A stretch of 64,000 nucleotides of DNA from Paenibacillus terrigena DSM 21567 (lineage in GTDB: Bacteria > Bacillota > Bacilli > Paenibacillales > Paenibacillaceae). The notes under the pieces were generated by a model. The model searched no databases. It saw only the letters and a program-made list of their open reading frames with translations, and was not told the origin of the DNA. Each line of letters starts with the position of its first letter. Within the stretch, counting starts at the first letter, position 1. The DNA lies in the NCBI RefSeq assembly GCF_000374845.1, contig NZ_KB895417.1, positions 1,661-65,660 on the forward strand. The letters are read 5' to 3'. Made by a program: the position numbers and the translations under genes. Shown here one piece after another: positions 29,009 through 37,280 of this stretch.

Positions 29009-30775
29009 ATGAGTATACGCCAATCTCTTCGATTTAAGCTAATTATCGGATTTATTACCCTCGCGATTCCGTTGATGGTGCTGTTGCTCTATAACAATTT
29101 CTATGCATCCAATACAGTGAGAGAGCAGGTCGCTGAATCGAATAAGAATATGATTATTCTCTATTCGAATCAGATTCAGACGCTACTTAACCGTGAGGTA
29201 AATTTGCTCTATAACCTTGCGATTGAAGATCCGAATATTATCGCGCTGCCTCGGTCGATTCATGACCCGGATGAATATTTCCTCAATAAAGGACGTGTTC
29301 TGAATATATTGAACCGTGACCATCGGTTCAATAGTGGCGTTGATTTTGAATTTATCTATACGATTCAGAACAAAGATTTCTTTAATACGGCGATGAAGGC
29401 GACCAGCTATGAGGAAATGGAAGCGCTGCAATCGACGTTAGGCAGCCTGCTGCAGGATGCCAAGCCCGACAGTCCATATTTTCGTGAATGGAAAGTCATC
29501 CCGGTTCTTAACGAATATGCATTGGTCCGCATTGTGGATACGGGGTCGGGTGTCTATCTAGGAGCCTGTGTACGATTACGAAACCTGATGATTCCGCTAG
29601 ACTTCATTGGCCTCGGACAAGAGGGGTTCTCGGCATTCCTGACAGAACAAGGCGACATTATGACGAACAAAGAGGGCATTCAGCAAGCCAAGCTAGATGC
29701 CTCGCTCCTTGCCGGGATGAATGACACCTATCAACGGTTTCGGCTGCAGCAAGAGGATTATATCGTCGTCAGCAATCCAATTAAGGATACGGATATGATG
29801 TTAAGCGCCTTTATCCCGGAAGAGAAACTATTGCAGAATCTAACGAAGTTCCGCAGTTTTATTTTTATTATCCCGATTCTGGCCGGATTCCTGTTGATTA
29901 TTTATCTGATCTACCTGAATGACATCATGCTGAAGCCGATGAATAACCTCATCCGCGGGATGCGTAAGATCAAGCAAGGCGAGTGGTCCTTCCGTTTGCA
30001 TAATCCGAAGACGAGAGAGTTCACGATTATTAATGATGCTTATAACGATATGGCTTCTGAAATTCAGGCGCTTAAGATTAACGTCTACGAGGAGCAAATT
30101 AAGGCGCATAAGGCAGAATTGAAGCATCTACAGCTCCAGATCAATCCGCATTTTCTGCTGAACTCGATCAACATCATCTACAACTTGGTTGAGATTAAGA
30201 ATTACAAGCTGATTCAGGTCATGTGCGTGAATCTGGTGAAATATTTCCGATTCGCGACAAAGACGAATCAGGTCGTTGTGATGATTGCGGAGGAAATGGA
30301 GCATATGGAGAGCTATATCCGGATTCAGCAGCTGCGTTTCCCTGAGCGGGTTACGTATTCGTACCATATTGCGGAGGGGCTGGAGAGAGCCTGTATTCCG
30401 CCGCTGCTAATCCAACCTTTCATTGAGAATTCGATCAAATATGGGTTTGATTTTATGGATCGTCCGTTTCACATGGAGATTCGTATAGCTCCCTTAGCAG
30501 AGCCAGATTTATATGAAATCGTCATTATGGATAATGGAAGCGGCTTTCCTGAAGAGGCGCTTGAATCGCTGCAGAATGGAAGTTACTTCACGCAGCCGCA
30601 GGATGAGCATCTCGGCATCTGGAATGTGCATCATCGATTGAAACATATTTTCGGGCAAGTGGCAGTTCTTGAATTCGCAAATGAGCCGGGTGCCGGCGCG
30701 AAAGTGAGGCTTGTACTTCCTTATCGCACGCTTACGCAGTTCAGTTCTTATGATAGTGAACCTTGGGAGGGGTAA
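29009..30775 (+). CDS. YesM-type sensor histidine kinase
   Basis: 588 residues: two membrane segments framing an extracellular sensor of about 260 residues, HAMP, then the His_kinase region with QINPHFLLNSINIIYNL (phospho-His) and a C-terminal ATPase domain (NSIKYGF, DNGSGF). ATG 29009 follows GGGAGGAA by 6 bases. It lies with the next gene downstream of the ABC genes and probably senses the transported sugar. Confidence 0.9.
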   Translation: MSIRQSLRFKLIIGFITLAIPLMVLLLYNNFYASNTVREQVAESNKNMIILYSNQIQTLLNREVNLLYNLAIEDPNIIALPRSIHDPDEYFLNKGRVLNILNRDHRFNSGVDFEFIYTIQNKDFFNTAMKATSYEEMEALQSTLGSLLQDAKPDSPYFREWKVIPVLNEYALVRIVDTGSGVYLGACVRLRNLMIPLDFIGLGQEGFSAFLTEQGDIMTNKEGIQQAKLDASLLAGMNDTYQRFRLQQEDYIVVSNPIKDTDMMLSAFIPEEKLLQNLTKFRSFIFIIPILAGFLLIIYLIYLNDIMLKPMNNLIRGMRKIKQGEWSFRLHNPKTREFTIINDAYNDMASEIQALKINVYEEQIKAHKAELKHLQLQINPHFLLNSINIIYNLVEIKNYKLIQVMCVNLVKYFRFATKTNQVVVMIAEEMEHMESYIRIQQLRFPERVTYSYHIAEGLERACIPPLLIQPFIENSIKYGFDFMDRPFHMEIRIAPLAEPDLYEIVIMDNGSGFPEEALESLQNGSYFTQPQDEHLGIWNVHHRLKHIFGQVAVLEFANEPGAGAKVRLVLPYRTLTQFSSYDSEPWEG

Positions 30776-30777
30776 CG

Positions 30778-32361
30778 ATGTATAGAGCGCTGATCGTGGA
30801 TGATGAGATTTATGCTGTGCTGGGGATTAAGAGCGGTGTGAATTGGGAGGAGCTACAAGTATCGGAAGTCTATGAAGCCTATAACATGCGGGAAGCGATG
30901 AAGGTATTCGAACGTACACCGATCGATATTCTCATCTGCGATATCGAGATGCCGAAGGGGACGGGTATTGAGCTGCTTGAATGGGTGAATGCACACTCGC
31001 CTGTGACCGAGACGGTGTTCTTGACAGCACATGCCGATTTCAGTTTCGTGAAACGAGCGGTCCAGCTCGATAGCTTCGATTATTTGCTCAAGCCTGTGGA
31101 GTATGAAGTGCTGCAGTCGACCTTGGCCAAGATGCTGCAATCGATTGAGCAGGAGAAGGAATTGCTGCAGCTGCGCGAACAATACAAGCCCTATTATGAT
31201 CTCTGGACGAAGAAGAAGCCGCTCATTGCCGATAAATTCTGGAATGACGTGCTCTCCAATCGCATTACCTGTACACCGACCAATGTGCAGAGTTTGCTCG
31301 AGGAGCATGATCTGACGATCAAACCGGATATCAAGATTTTACCTCTTCTTATTAGTGTTGAAGCATGGCAACGGGAGTTCAGTACAAGAGATGAAGAAAT
31401 GATGGAGTATGCGATTCGGAAGGGGGCGTCCGAGCTGCTGCTGCATGAGGCGAATGGGGTTGTCATTCAGACACGTCAGGGCGTGAATGTCGTGATTCGT
31501 TATTTGGACGAGGGGCATCGCGGAATTGCAGGGCTGTCCGAGTCGTGCCAGGAGTATATTCAGTCTTGTCAGCAGTACTTCAATTGTCAAATCTCTTGCT
31601 ATATTGGGGAAGTCACTTCGTTATTTAACGTGAGCGAGATGTATCATGAATTGCTCGAGCTGGAATACAACAACTTGCATAAATCCAATCAAGTGTACTT
31701 CTTGCGCAACCGGGAGAAGACCGGCATGATGAAGCTGCCGCTCTTCTCTGCTTGGACGATTCTGATCGAGCAGGGGAAGCGGGAAGAGATCGAGAGGGAG
31801 CTGGCGCGGTGTATTGCAGCGTTCCGGTCGGACGCAAGACTATCTGCGAACGCACTGCAGGCATTCAATCATGGATTTCTTCAGATGATTCATTACATTC
31901 TTCATAAGAACGGATTGTCCGCCCATGAACTGCTGTATGAGGGGCAGGGGCAATTGAACGGGGCCGCACCTCGAACGCTGGATCAGATGCATGCTTGGGC
32001 ATTGAAGCTCATCGGGCTGGTGTCCCATTCCTTGCATCAGAACGATTCAGTAATTGAACAGGTTCAACGTTACATCGCCGATCATCTGAGCGAAGTGATT
32101 ACAAGAGAACAGCTCGCGGAGTATGTGCATCTGAATCCTGCGTATTTATCCAGGCTATTCAAGCGCGAAGTGGGCGAATCGATCACGGATTACATTCTGA
32201 ATGAAAGAATGAAAGTAGCAAAGGAATTGATCGCGACTTCGTCGATGCCGATTTCGGATATTGCCAAATCGCTTGGATACAGCAACTTCTCCTATTTTGC
32301 GAAAATGTTCAAGAAGGTCTACCATGCGACACCGCAGCATTTCCGGCGCCAATTAGGTTGA
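30778..32361 (+). CDS. YesN-type response regulator (AraC output)
   Basis: 527 residues: receiver (DDEIYAV, phospho-Asp in ILICDIEMPKGTG, Lys in LLKPVE), a long middle region, and a C-terminal double HTH of AraC type (REQLAEYVHLNPAYLSRLFKREVGESITDYILNERM, then SDIAKSLGYSNFSYFAKMFKK). It starts 2 bases after the kinase stop. It is the likely activator of the ABC operon and possibly of the divergent GH123-like unit. Confidence 0.9.
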   Translation: MYRALIVDDEIYAVLGIKSGVNWEELQVSEVYEAYNMREAMKVFERTPIDILICDIEMPKGTGIELLEWVNAHSPVTETVFLTAHADFSFVKRAVQLDSFDYLLKPVEYEVLQSTLAKMLQSIEQEKELLQLREQYKPYYDLWTKKKPLIADKFWNDVLSNRITCTPTNVQSLLEEHDLTIKPDIKILPLLISVEAWQREFSTRDEEMMEYAIRKGASELLLHEANGVVIQTRQGVNVVIRYLDEGHRGIAGLSESCQEYIQSCQQYFNCQISCYIGEVTSLFNVSEMYHELLELEYNNLHKSNQVYFLRNREKTGMMKLPLFSAWTILIEQGKREEIERELARCIAAFRSDARLSANALQAFNHGFLQMIHYILHKNGLSAHELLYEGQGQLNGAAPRTLDQMHAWALKLIGLVSHSLHQNDSVIEQVQRYIADHLSEVITREQLAEYVHLNPAYLSRLFKREVGESITDYILNERMKVAKELIATSSMPISDIAKSLGYSNFSYFAKMFKKVYHATPQHFRRQLG

Positions 32362-32433
32362 AATGTGACTTCTTGAAATATACGATAATTTAATATTTGA
32401 CTATCTAAGATAAATTGTTGTAAAATGGAAATA

Positions 32434-32552
32434 CGCTTAATTTCCGGATATGAGATCGGAAAGCGGGGGAACCAATTTTTTGGGGCGAATCAAGGATGTA
32501 TTGTAGGGAACCATCTTTCCCGAGCCCGACAGCTAACCTCGTCAGCAGTGGA
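32434..32552 (+). ncRNA. c-di-AMP riboswitch (ydaO-yuaA class)
   Basis: The class signatures are present in order: CCGGATATGAGATCGG, AGCGGGGGAACCAATTTTTTGG followed by GGGCGAATC, a GGGAACC...CCCGA arm, and the highly conserved 3' part GCCCGACAGCTAACCTCGTCAGC. c-di-AMP binding normally turns such riboswitches off by favouring a terminator, and two terminator hairpins follow (32586 and 32625) before a KamA-family gene. Boundaries are approximate. Confidence 0.9.
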
Positions 32553-32585
32553 TGGGTCAATCATAGACACTTTTGCCGCACCCCT

Positions 32586-32608
32586 GACCCGTTGAACCGG
32601 GTCTTTTT
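32586..32608 (+). terminator. riboswitch terminator 1
   Basis: GACCCG-TTGAAC-CGGGTC followed by TTTTT, about 35 bases after the aptamer. Probably the expression platform. Confidence 0.8.
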
Positions 32609-32624
32609 GCGTCTAATCGAGAGA

Positions 32625-32686
32625 GGCCCGGTTGCCTGCAAGGACGAAGCACATGCTTACGCTTGCAGACTGCGGGTCATTTTTTA
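32625..32686 (+). terminator. riboswitch leader terminator 2
   Basis: GGCCCG (32625-32630) and CTGCAAG (32636-32642) pair with CTTGCAG (32662-32668) and CGGGTC (32673-32678), followed by ATTTTTT. Its CGGGTC strand could also compete with terminator 1. Confidence 0.65.
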
Positions 32687-32751
32687 TGTTGATGAGCGAG
32701 AGGAGGGACACAGCGTTACCATAAATCTGACTTTCAAGGAGGAACAACAAT

Positions 32752-33957
32752 ATGGCACAGCCGAAATATATCACGAATATCGATAAAATTGTGGAGATCC
32801 CGGAGCAAGAACGGGCGAAGTTGAAGCAAATAACGGAGAAGTTCGTATTTCGCGTGAATGATTATTACTTGAAGCTGATTGACTGGAACGACCCGAATGA
32901 CCCGATTAAGAAATTGGTAATCCCGAATGAGGGAGAATTGTCCGAATACGGTAGATGGGATGCGTCCGATGAGGACACGAATTACGTGGTTCCGGGTTGT
33001 CAGCATAAGTATAAGACGACGGCACTTCTCATCGTATCCGAGGTATGTGGTGCGTACTGCAGGTACTGCTTCCGTAAACGTCTGTTCCGTAATGATGTAA
33101 AAGAAGCGATGTCGGATGTGAGTCCGGGCATCGAATATATTCGGCAGCATCCGGAGATTAACAATGTGCTCCTGACAGGCGGAGATAGCTTGATTCTGGC
33201 AACACCCAAATTGAAAATGATTATTGAGCAATTGCGAGACATTGAACATGTGAAGATTATTCGGCTTGGCTCCAAAATTCCCGTGTTCAACCCGATGCGC
33301 ATCTATGAGGATGAGGAACTGCTCGATACCATTCGGACATTCTCGAACAGTGATCGCAGGATCTATGTGATGGCCCATATCAATCATCCGCGTGAAATAA
33401 CGCCTGAAGCAAGACGAGGGTTTGAGGCGTTACATCAAGCTGGAGCGATCGTCGTGAATCAGACCCCGATCCTTCGGGGCATTAATGATAACGCTGATGT
33501 CTTAGCGGAATTGCTCGATAAGTTGTCTTGGGCGGGGGTCACGCCATATTACTTCTTCATTAACCGCCCTGTTGCGGGCAATCGGGATTTTGTCCTGCCG
33601 CTCGAACAGGTGTATCGCCTCGTTGAAGAAGCCAAAGCGAAGACATCCGGCCTCGGCAAAAGAATCCGACTATCGATGAGTCATACGTCTGGTAAAATTG
33701 AAATTCTCGCGATTGAGAATGGGAAAGCCTACTTGAAGTATCATCAATCGAGAGATGACCATTACGGTAAATTTATGGTGCTGCCTTGTCCGAAGGATGC
33801 ATCATGGTTCGATGACTTGCCGGGGAATGAAGCGTATTGGAAGAAGCCGAAGAAGAAGACGGATGCGATTGTCTCGGTGAATGAGCTGCCGCAATTCCCA
33901 CAGAAGGCAAGCCGTTCGGCGGCGTCGCAGCCAGCGATGAAGGCTGTGAACCAATAA
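32752..33957 (+). CDS. KamA-family radical SAM protein (lysine 2,3-aminomutase-like)
   Basis: 401 residues. The radical SAM cluster motif is CGAYCRYC, within VSEVCGAYCRYCFRKRLF typical of KamA. True lysine 2,3-aminomutases bind PLP through a Lys in a PGGGGK motif; the matching region here is MSHTSGKIEI, so a Lys is kept but the Gly-rich context is lost. It is therefore a divergent family member, with substrate unknown. No ablB-type acetyltransferase is adjacent. The c-di-AMP riboswitch upstream suggests a link to osmotic homeostasis. Start ATG follows AAGGAGGAAC. Confidence 0.82.
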   Translation: MAQPKYITNIDKIVEIPEQERAKLKQITEKFVFRVNDYYLKLIDWNDPNDPIKKLVIPNEGELSEYGRWDASDEDTNYVVPGCQHKYKTTALLIVSEVCGAYCRYCFRKRLFRNDVKEAMSDVSPGIEYIRQHPEINNVLLTGGDSLILATPKLKMIIEQLRDIEHVKIIRLGSKIPVFNPMRIYEDEELLDTIRTFSNSDRRIYVMAHINHPREITPEARRGFEALHQAGAIVVNQTPILRGINDNADVLAELLDKLSWAGVTPYYFFINRPVAGNRDFVLPLEQVYRLVEEAKAKTSGLGKRIRLSMSHTSGKIEILAIENGKAYLKYHQSRDDHYGKFMVLPCPKDASWFDDLPGNEAYWKKPKKKTDAIVSVNELPQFPQKASRSAASQPAMKAVNQ

Positions 33958-33977
33958 CATCATAGTAAATGGAAAAG

Positions 33978-34026
33978 AAAAGACGGGTGGCTTCTCAGCG
34001 TGATGCTGGGAAGCGGCCCGTCTTTT
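33978..34026. terminator. bidirectional terminator
   Basis: AAAAGACGGG and CCCGTCTTTT arms with inner pairing between TTC and GAA, between convergent kamA-like and tetR genes. Confidence 0.85.
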
Positions 34027-34027
34027 G

Positions 34028-34696
34028 TTAAGGTGCCAACCCTTTCATAATAAATTGGATCGTGGCTTCACGTTCGAGAGCATCATCCCAGTCTGATCCT
34101 GCTTGGGGCTCCAAAATGGAACGGAACAGCACATAACCCAAGATAGAGAAGGCGCTGAGCCGCATAATCGTGAAGGAGGGGAGATCAATCAGCTTTCCTT
34201 CGCCTTGCAGCTTATGAATAATTCTCTCGAATCGTCCCTTCATCTCGTTGAATACGAGCTGCTGTAGCTGCTTCTGGAGATCGGGGTGGAAGGGCAATTC
34301 CTGTACCACAATTTTGAACAACCTGCGATTCTGCTGCAGGAAAGTAATGCGATTGTCGATCAGTGCCCGAAGGAGCTGATCGAAGCTATCGTAATCTCTG
34401 GAGAGTACATCTTTGAACTCTCGGAGGAGAAAGGGGGCGAGCAGCTTCACCATGGCCGGCGTGACGATCGAGAGCAGCAGGTCCTTCTTGGTCTTAAAGT
34501 GGCGGAATATCGTTCCCTCTGCGACGCCAGCCCGCTGGGCGATCTCGCTCGTTGAAGATGCCGCATAGCCTTTTTCCGCGAATATCTCAATCGCTGCTTC
34601 GAAGATTCGCGCTTGCTTGGCGGTTCGTGGAGCGGTAGGATCGCCTTGCAAGAGCTCCTCCATCCATGGCTCCAGCGATTTGGTCATATAGGTCAA
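34028..34696 (-). CDS. TetR-family regulator of the second exporter operon
   Basis: 222 residues; HTH AEKGYAASSTSEIAQRAGVAEGTIFRHFKTKKDLLL at residues 35-70. Third gene of the ATPase-permease-tetR operon, 12 bases after the permease. Two matching palindromes upstream of the operon (36471 and 36531) are its likely operators. Confidence 0.88.
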   Translation of the reverse strand: MTYMTKSLEPWMEELLQGDPTAPRTAKQARIFEAAIEIFAEKGYAASSTSEIAQRAGVAEGTIFRHFKTKKDLLLSIVTPAMVKLLAPFLLREFKDVLSRDYDSFDQLLRALIDNRITFLQQNRRLFKIVVQELPFHPDLQKQLQQLVFNEMKGRFERIIHKLQGEGKLIDLPSFTIMRLSAFSILGYVLFRSILEPQAGSDWDDALEREATIQFIMKGLAP

Positions 34697-34708
34697 CTCC
34701 TTGCTAGA

Positions 34709-35728
34709 TTAGATCGCGCGCTGTTTCTTCAGCGCTGCGATATTGAGTAGTGCGAAGACGATCGAGAATCCAAGCAGGATATAGATATCAAGCTGAATGT
34801 CGCCAATACTTTCCCCGCGAATCATAATCCCTCGCATGGCATCAGCCCCGTAATAGAGCGGCATGATATAACTCAGCTTCTGCAGCCAAGGCGCCATTGC
34901 ATCCAGATTGAAGAGTCCGGAGAAGAACACTTGCGGGACGATGACGAGCGGAATGAACTGAATGATCTGGAACTCGCTGCTGGCAAAAGAGGAGAGCAGC
35001 GTGCCGAGTGTCAGTGCCGTCAAGGTGAGCAGCAGGTTAATCAGGAGCACGAGCCCAAAATTGCCGACCATATACATGCCGAGCACTTCAATGGCGAACC
35101 ACGTGATAAGCGTGGCTTGCAGCAAGGTGAATATGCCGAACCCTAATAGATAACCGCCGACGACTTCAGAGCGCCTAATCGGTGTAGCGAGCAGCCGTTC
35201 AAGCGTTCCTGTGGTGCGTTCGCGCAGGAAGGAGACGCCGGCGATCATGAATACGAAGAAGAAGGAGAAGAATCCGATCAGAACAGGTCCGAAGTAGTCG
35301 AAGGAGGACATGCCTTCTTTTCCATGCAAATAGGTAATGTTCGGTTGTATGGTCGGCGTGTTCGCTTGCATCACCTTCTGAAGCCGAAGGAGAATCGCTT
35401 GATTCATAGAGGGGTCGCTGCCTTCGAGTATCAAGTCAGGCTTGCCGTCTGTAAGCGATAGGATCGCATCGAGATCTCTAGCTTCTAGGGCTTGCTTCGC
35501 TTCCGCTTGATTGGTATAGGTTGTAACATTCGCATCTGTGCTATTTAACCGCTCGATGATCGGGGCGGGAAGCTGGACAGTACCGATATTCGGTGTAATC
35601 GGTTGACCGTTGAAGATGAAGTTCAGCAGCGTTAAGATAAGCAGCGGCGCTAGGAAAATAAGCGCGAGTGTCCGCTTGTCGCGAAGGAACTGGCGAATGA
35701 TTCGTAAGGCTAATGCACGCGTTCTCAT
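34709..35728 (-). CDS. ABC-2-type exporter permease
   Basis: 339 residues: one N-terminal membrane segment, an extracellular loop of about 130 residues, then five membrane segments including FLRERTTGTLERLLATPIRRSEVVGGY, typical of ABC-2/YhgE-like drug exporters. It overlaps the ATPase gene by 4 bases. Substrate unknown. Confidence 0.87.
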   Translation of the reverse strand: MRTRALALRIIRQFLRDKRTLALIFLAPLLILTLLNFIFNGQPITPNIGTVQLPAPIIERLNSTDANVTTYTNQAEAKQALEARDLDAILSLTDGKPDLILEGSDPSMNQAILLRLQKVMQANTPTIQPNITYLHGKEGMSSFDYFGPVLIGFFSFFFVFMIAGVSFLRERTTGTLERLLATPIRRSEVVGGYLLGFGIFTLLQATLITWFAIEVLGMYMVGNFGLVLLINLLLTLTALTLGTLLSSFASSEFQIIQFIPLVIVPQVFFSGLFNLDAMAPWLQKLSYIMPLYYGADAMRGIMIRGESIGDIQLDIYILLGFSIVFALLNIAALKKQRAI

Positions 35729-36450
35729 GCGAGGACACCTCCCCCAAGGACAATGAACGCATTTTCGAGCGTCGTTGTACCGCTTCGTTCTTTGAGTGCT
35801 GCAGGTGAATCGACAGCGGTTAAGTGACCATCACGAATGAGGCCAATACGGTCGCATTTGTCTGCCTCATCCATGACATGTGTGGTGAGGATAATCGTCG
35901 TTCCCTGATCGCGCAAGGCGAGCAGCTCTTGCCAAATCGATTGCCGAAGCACGGGGTCAATACCGACTGTCGGTTCGTCCAGAATGAGCAATTCTGGTTC
36001 ATGCAGGAGAGAGATCGCGAGTGATAGCCGCCGCTTCATTCCGCCGGAGTACGCTGCAACGGTCTTATCTTTATGATCGAGCAAATCGACGACACGCAGT
36101 ACCGCATCAATCCGTTCGTTCCGTCTAACCCCGCTCAGTCCATAGAGGGAGGCGAAAAATTGCAGATTCTGACGAGCGGTTAGCTCATTATACAGTGCAT
36201 CCGATTGCGCCATGTAACCGATACGCTTCAGGAGGGAGAGCTTCGGGACTTTCTCGCCAAGGATATGAATTTCCCCGCTGTCGGAACGGTCCATGCCGGT
36301 CATTAACTTGATTAAGGTTGTCTTCCCGGAGCCGGATGGCCCGAGTAAGCCGAAAAGCTCGCCGCGCTCGACCTGAAGATGGATCGACTGCAGGACGGTT
36401 CGCCCGTGAAAAGAACGGGATATATCGCGAATTTCTAAGATGTTGGACAA
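35725..36450 (-). CDS. ABC exporter ATP-binding protein
   Basis: About 241 residues. Walker A GPSGSGKTT, signature YSGGMKRRLSLA, Walker B LLILDEPTVGIDP, H-loop TTHVMD. TTG 36450 is preferred because AGGAG lies 10 bases upstream. An in-frame ATG at 36468 precedes that site and has no ribosome site of its own, so the protein may be 6 residues longer if that start is used. First gene of the operon. Confidence 0.88.
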   Translation of the reverse strand: MSNILEIRDISRSFHGRTVLQSIHLQVERGELFGLLGPSGSGKTTLIKLMTGMDRSDSGEIHILGEKVPKLSLLKRIGYMAQSDALYNELTARQNLQFFASLYGLSGVRRNERIDAVLRVVDLLDHKDKTVAAYSGGMKRRLSLAISLLHEPELLILDEPTVGIDPVLRQSIWQELLALRDQGTTIILTTHVMDEADKCDRIGLIRDGHLTAVDSPAALKERSGTTTLENAFIVLGGGVLA

Positions 36451-36470
36451 GGAATTCACGCTCCTCATAA

Positions 36471-36490
36471 AAGTGAGTGATCACTCATTT
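36471..36490. promoter_or_regulatory. TetR operator 1 (palindrome)
   Basis: TGAGTGATCACTCA is a perfect 14-bp palindrome in a 20-bp AT-flanked site, just downstream of the operon's -10 box. Confidence 0.75.
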
Positions 36491-36503
36491 TCAATACACC
36501 CCT

Positions 36504-36532
36504 ATTATATGTTACTTCTGTCATCTTGAGAA
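36504..36532 (-). promoter_or_regulatory. promoter of the second exporter operon
   Basis: On the minus strand TTCTCA, 17 bp, TATAAT. The -35 touches operator 2 and operator 1 lies downstream of the -10, so both sites would block transcription. Confidence 0.65.
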
Positions 36533-36550
36533 GTGAGTAATCACTCATTT
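36531..36550. promoter_or_regulatory. TetR operator 2 (palindrome)
   Basis: TGAGTAATCACTCA differs from operator 1 in one base and lies exactly 60 bases away, overlapping the -35 region. Confidence 0.72.
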
Positions 36551-36585
36551 TAATGTTCGAGCGGATTACCTATTCGCATGATTTC

Positions 36586-36772
36586 GCTAACGAATCGTAC
36601 GGTTCTTATTTCTCGAGAAATGAGGCCTTATCTCATCTAACGAACTTCAGCATCGTTATTTCTAGAAAAAGCACCTCAAACTACCCAATTTAGGCCCAAT
36701 AACGCTGCTGTGGTTCGTTAGTTCGAAAAACGGGTCACTTTTTCGCAAATAAGCACGCAACGATTCGTTAGC
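36586..36772. repeat. inverted pair of 75-bp repeat units
   Basis: Unit A (36586-36660) and the reverse complement of unit B (36698-36772) align without gaps over 75 bases with 54 identities by hand count. Both start GCTAACGAATCG, carry TAACGAAC 50 bases later and end CGTTATT. Unit B ends on the stop of the gene at 36772. Apart from this repeat, I see nothing between 36551 and 36771. Confidence 0.7.
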
Positions 36773-37095
36773 TACTGATTCTGTTCGTACCATTCCTGCA
36801 GCTTGAAGCGCTCGATTTGATCCCATAGCTGCTCCTGCTTCAGAATTTCGTATTGTCTTGGTCCAATCAGATCGAAATGCGGGAAGGCATCCCGTTGATG
36901 AATACGCTCTGGCGGTAATTTGTGCGTTATACACCATGCCCGCAATCGATCCAGATCCGCACAGCCGACCTTCGTGATCGTCGTGATCCCAGGGAAACGC
37001 GGCTCCACCCAATAATGGGTGATATACGCTATCTCACCACGCGAGACAGAAGCTTTCCATTGCTCCAATTCTTTTCTTTTTATGCCAAATGCCAT
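36772..37095 (-). CDS. hypothetical protein, 107 residues
   Basis: Soluble protein without signal or membrane segments; family not recognised. It has a regular codon pattern and a GGAAAG-like site upstream of ATG. The conserved-looking block ERIHQRDAFPHFDLIGPRQYEIL suggests a real protein. Neighbours give no clue to function. Confidence 0.6.
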   Translation of the reverse strand: MAFGIKRKELEQWKASVSRGEIAYITHYWVEPRFPGITTITKVGCADLDRLRAWCITHKLPPERIHQRDAFPHFDLIGPRQYEILKQEQLWDQIERFKLQEWYEQNQ

Positions 37096-37280
37096 TGTTA
37101 TCGCTTCTTTCCATTAGGCTCTATCTTCCACCATGTTACTTGAAAGTAGCAAAAATATCTCTGGATTTTTCGAAAAGCACTTGAACCCCTATCCCAATTC
37201 TGATAAATTATGATAACAATTTGTGGAAATAATAGATTACCACAGTTTAATAGAATCTTATCATTATAAGGAGGGATCGT

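Noticed and set aside
32752-33957. EF-P beta-lysylation enzyme EpmB
   Set aside because: No epmA-like gene or efp is nearby, and the c-di-AMP riboswitch points to a different role; not excluded, but unsupported.
34028-36550. Exporter of the Van-like defence
   Set aside because: The operon is 27 kb away, has its own TetR and operators, and lacks the 11-bp repeats, so there is no evidence linking it to VanRS.
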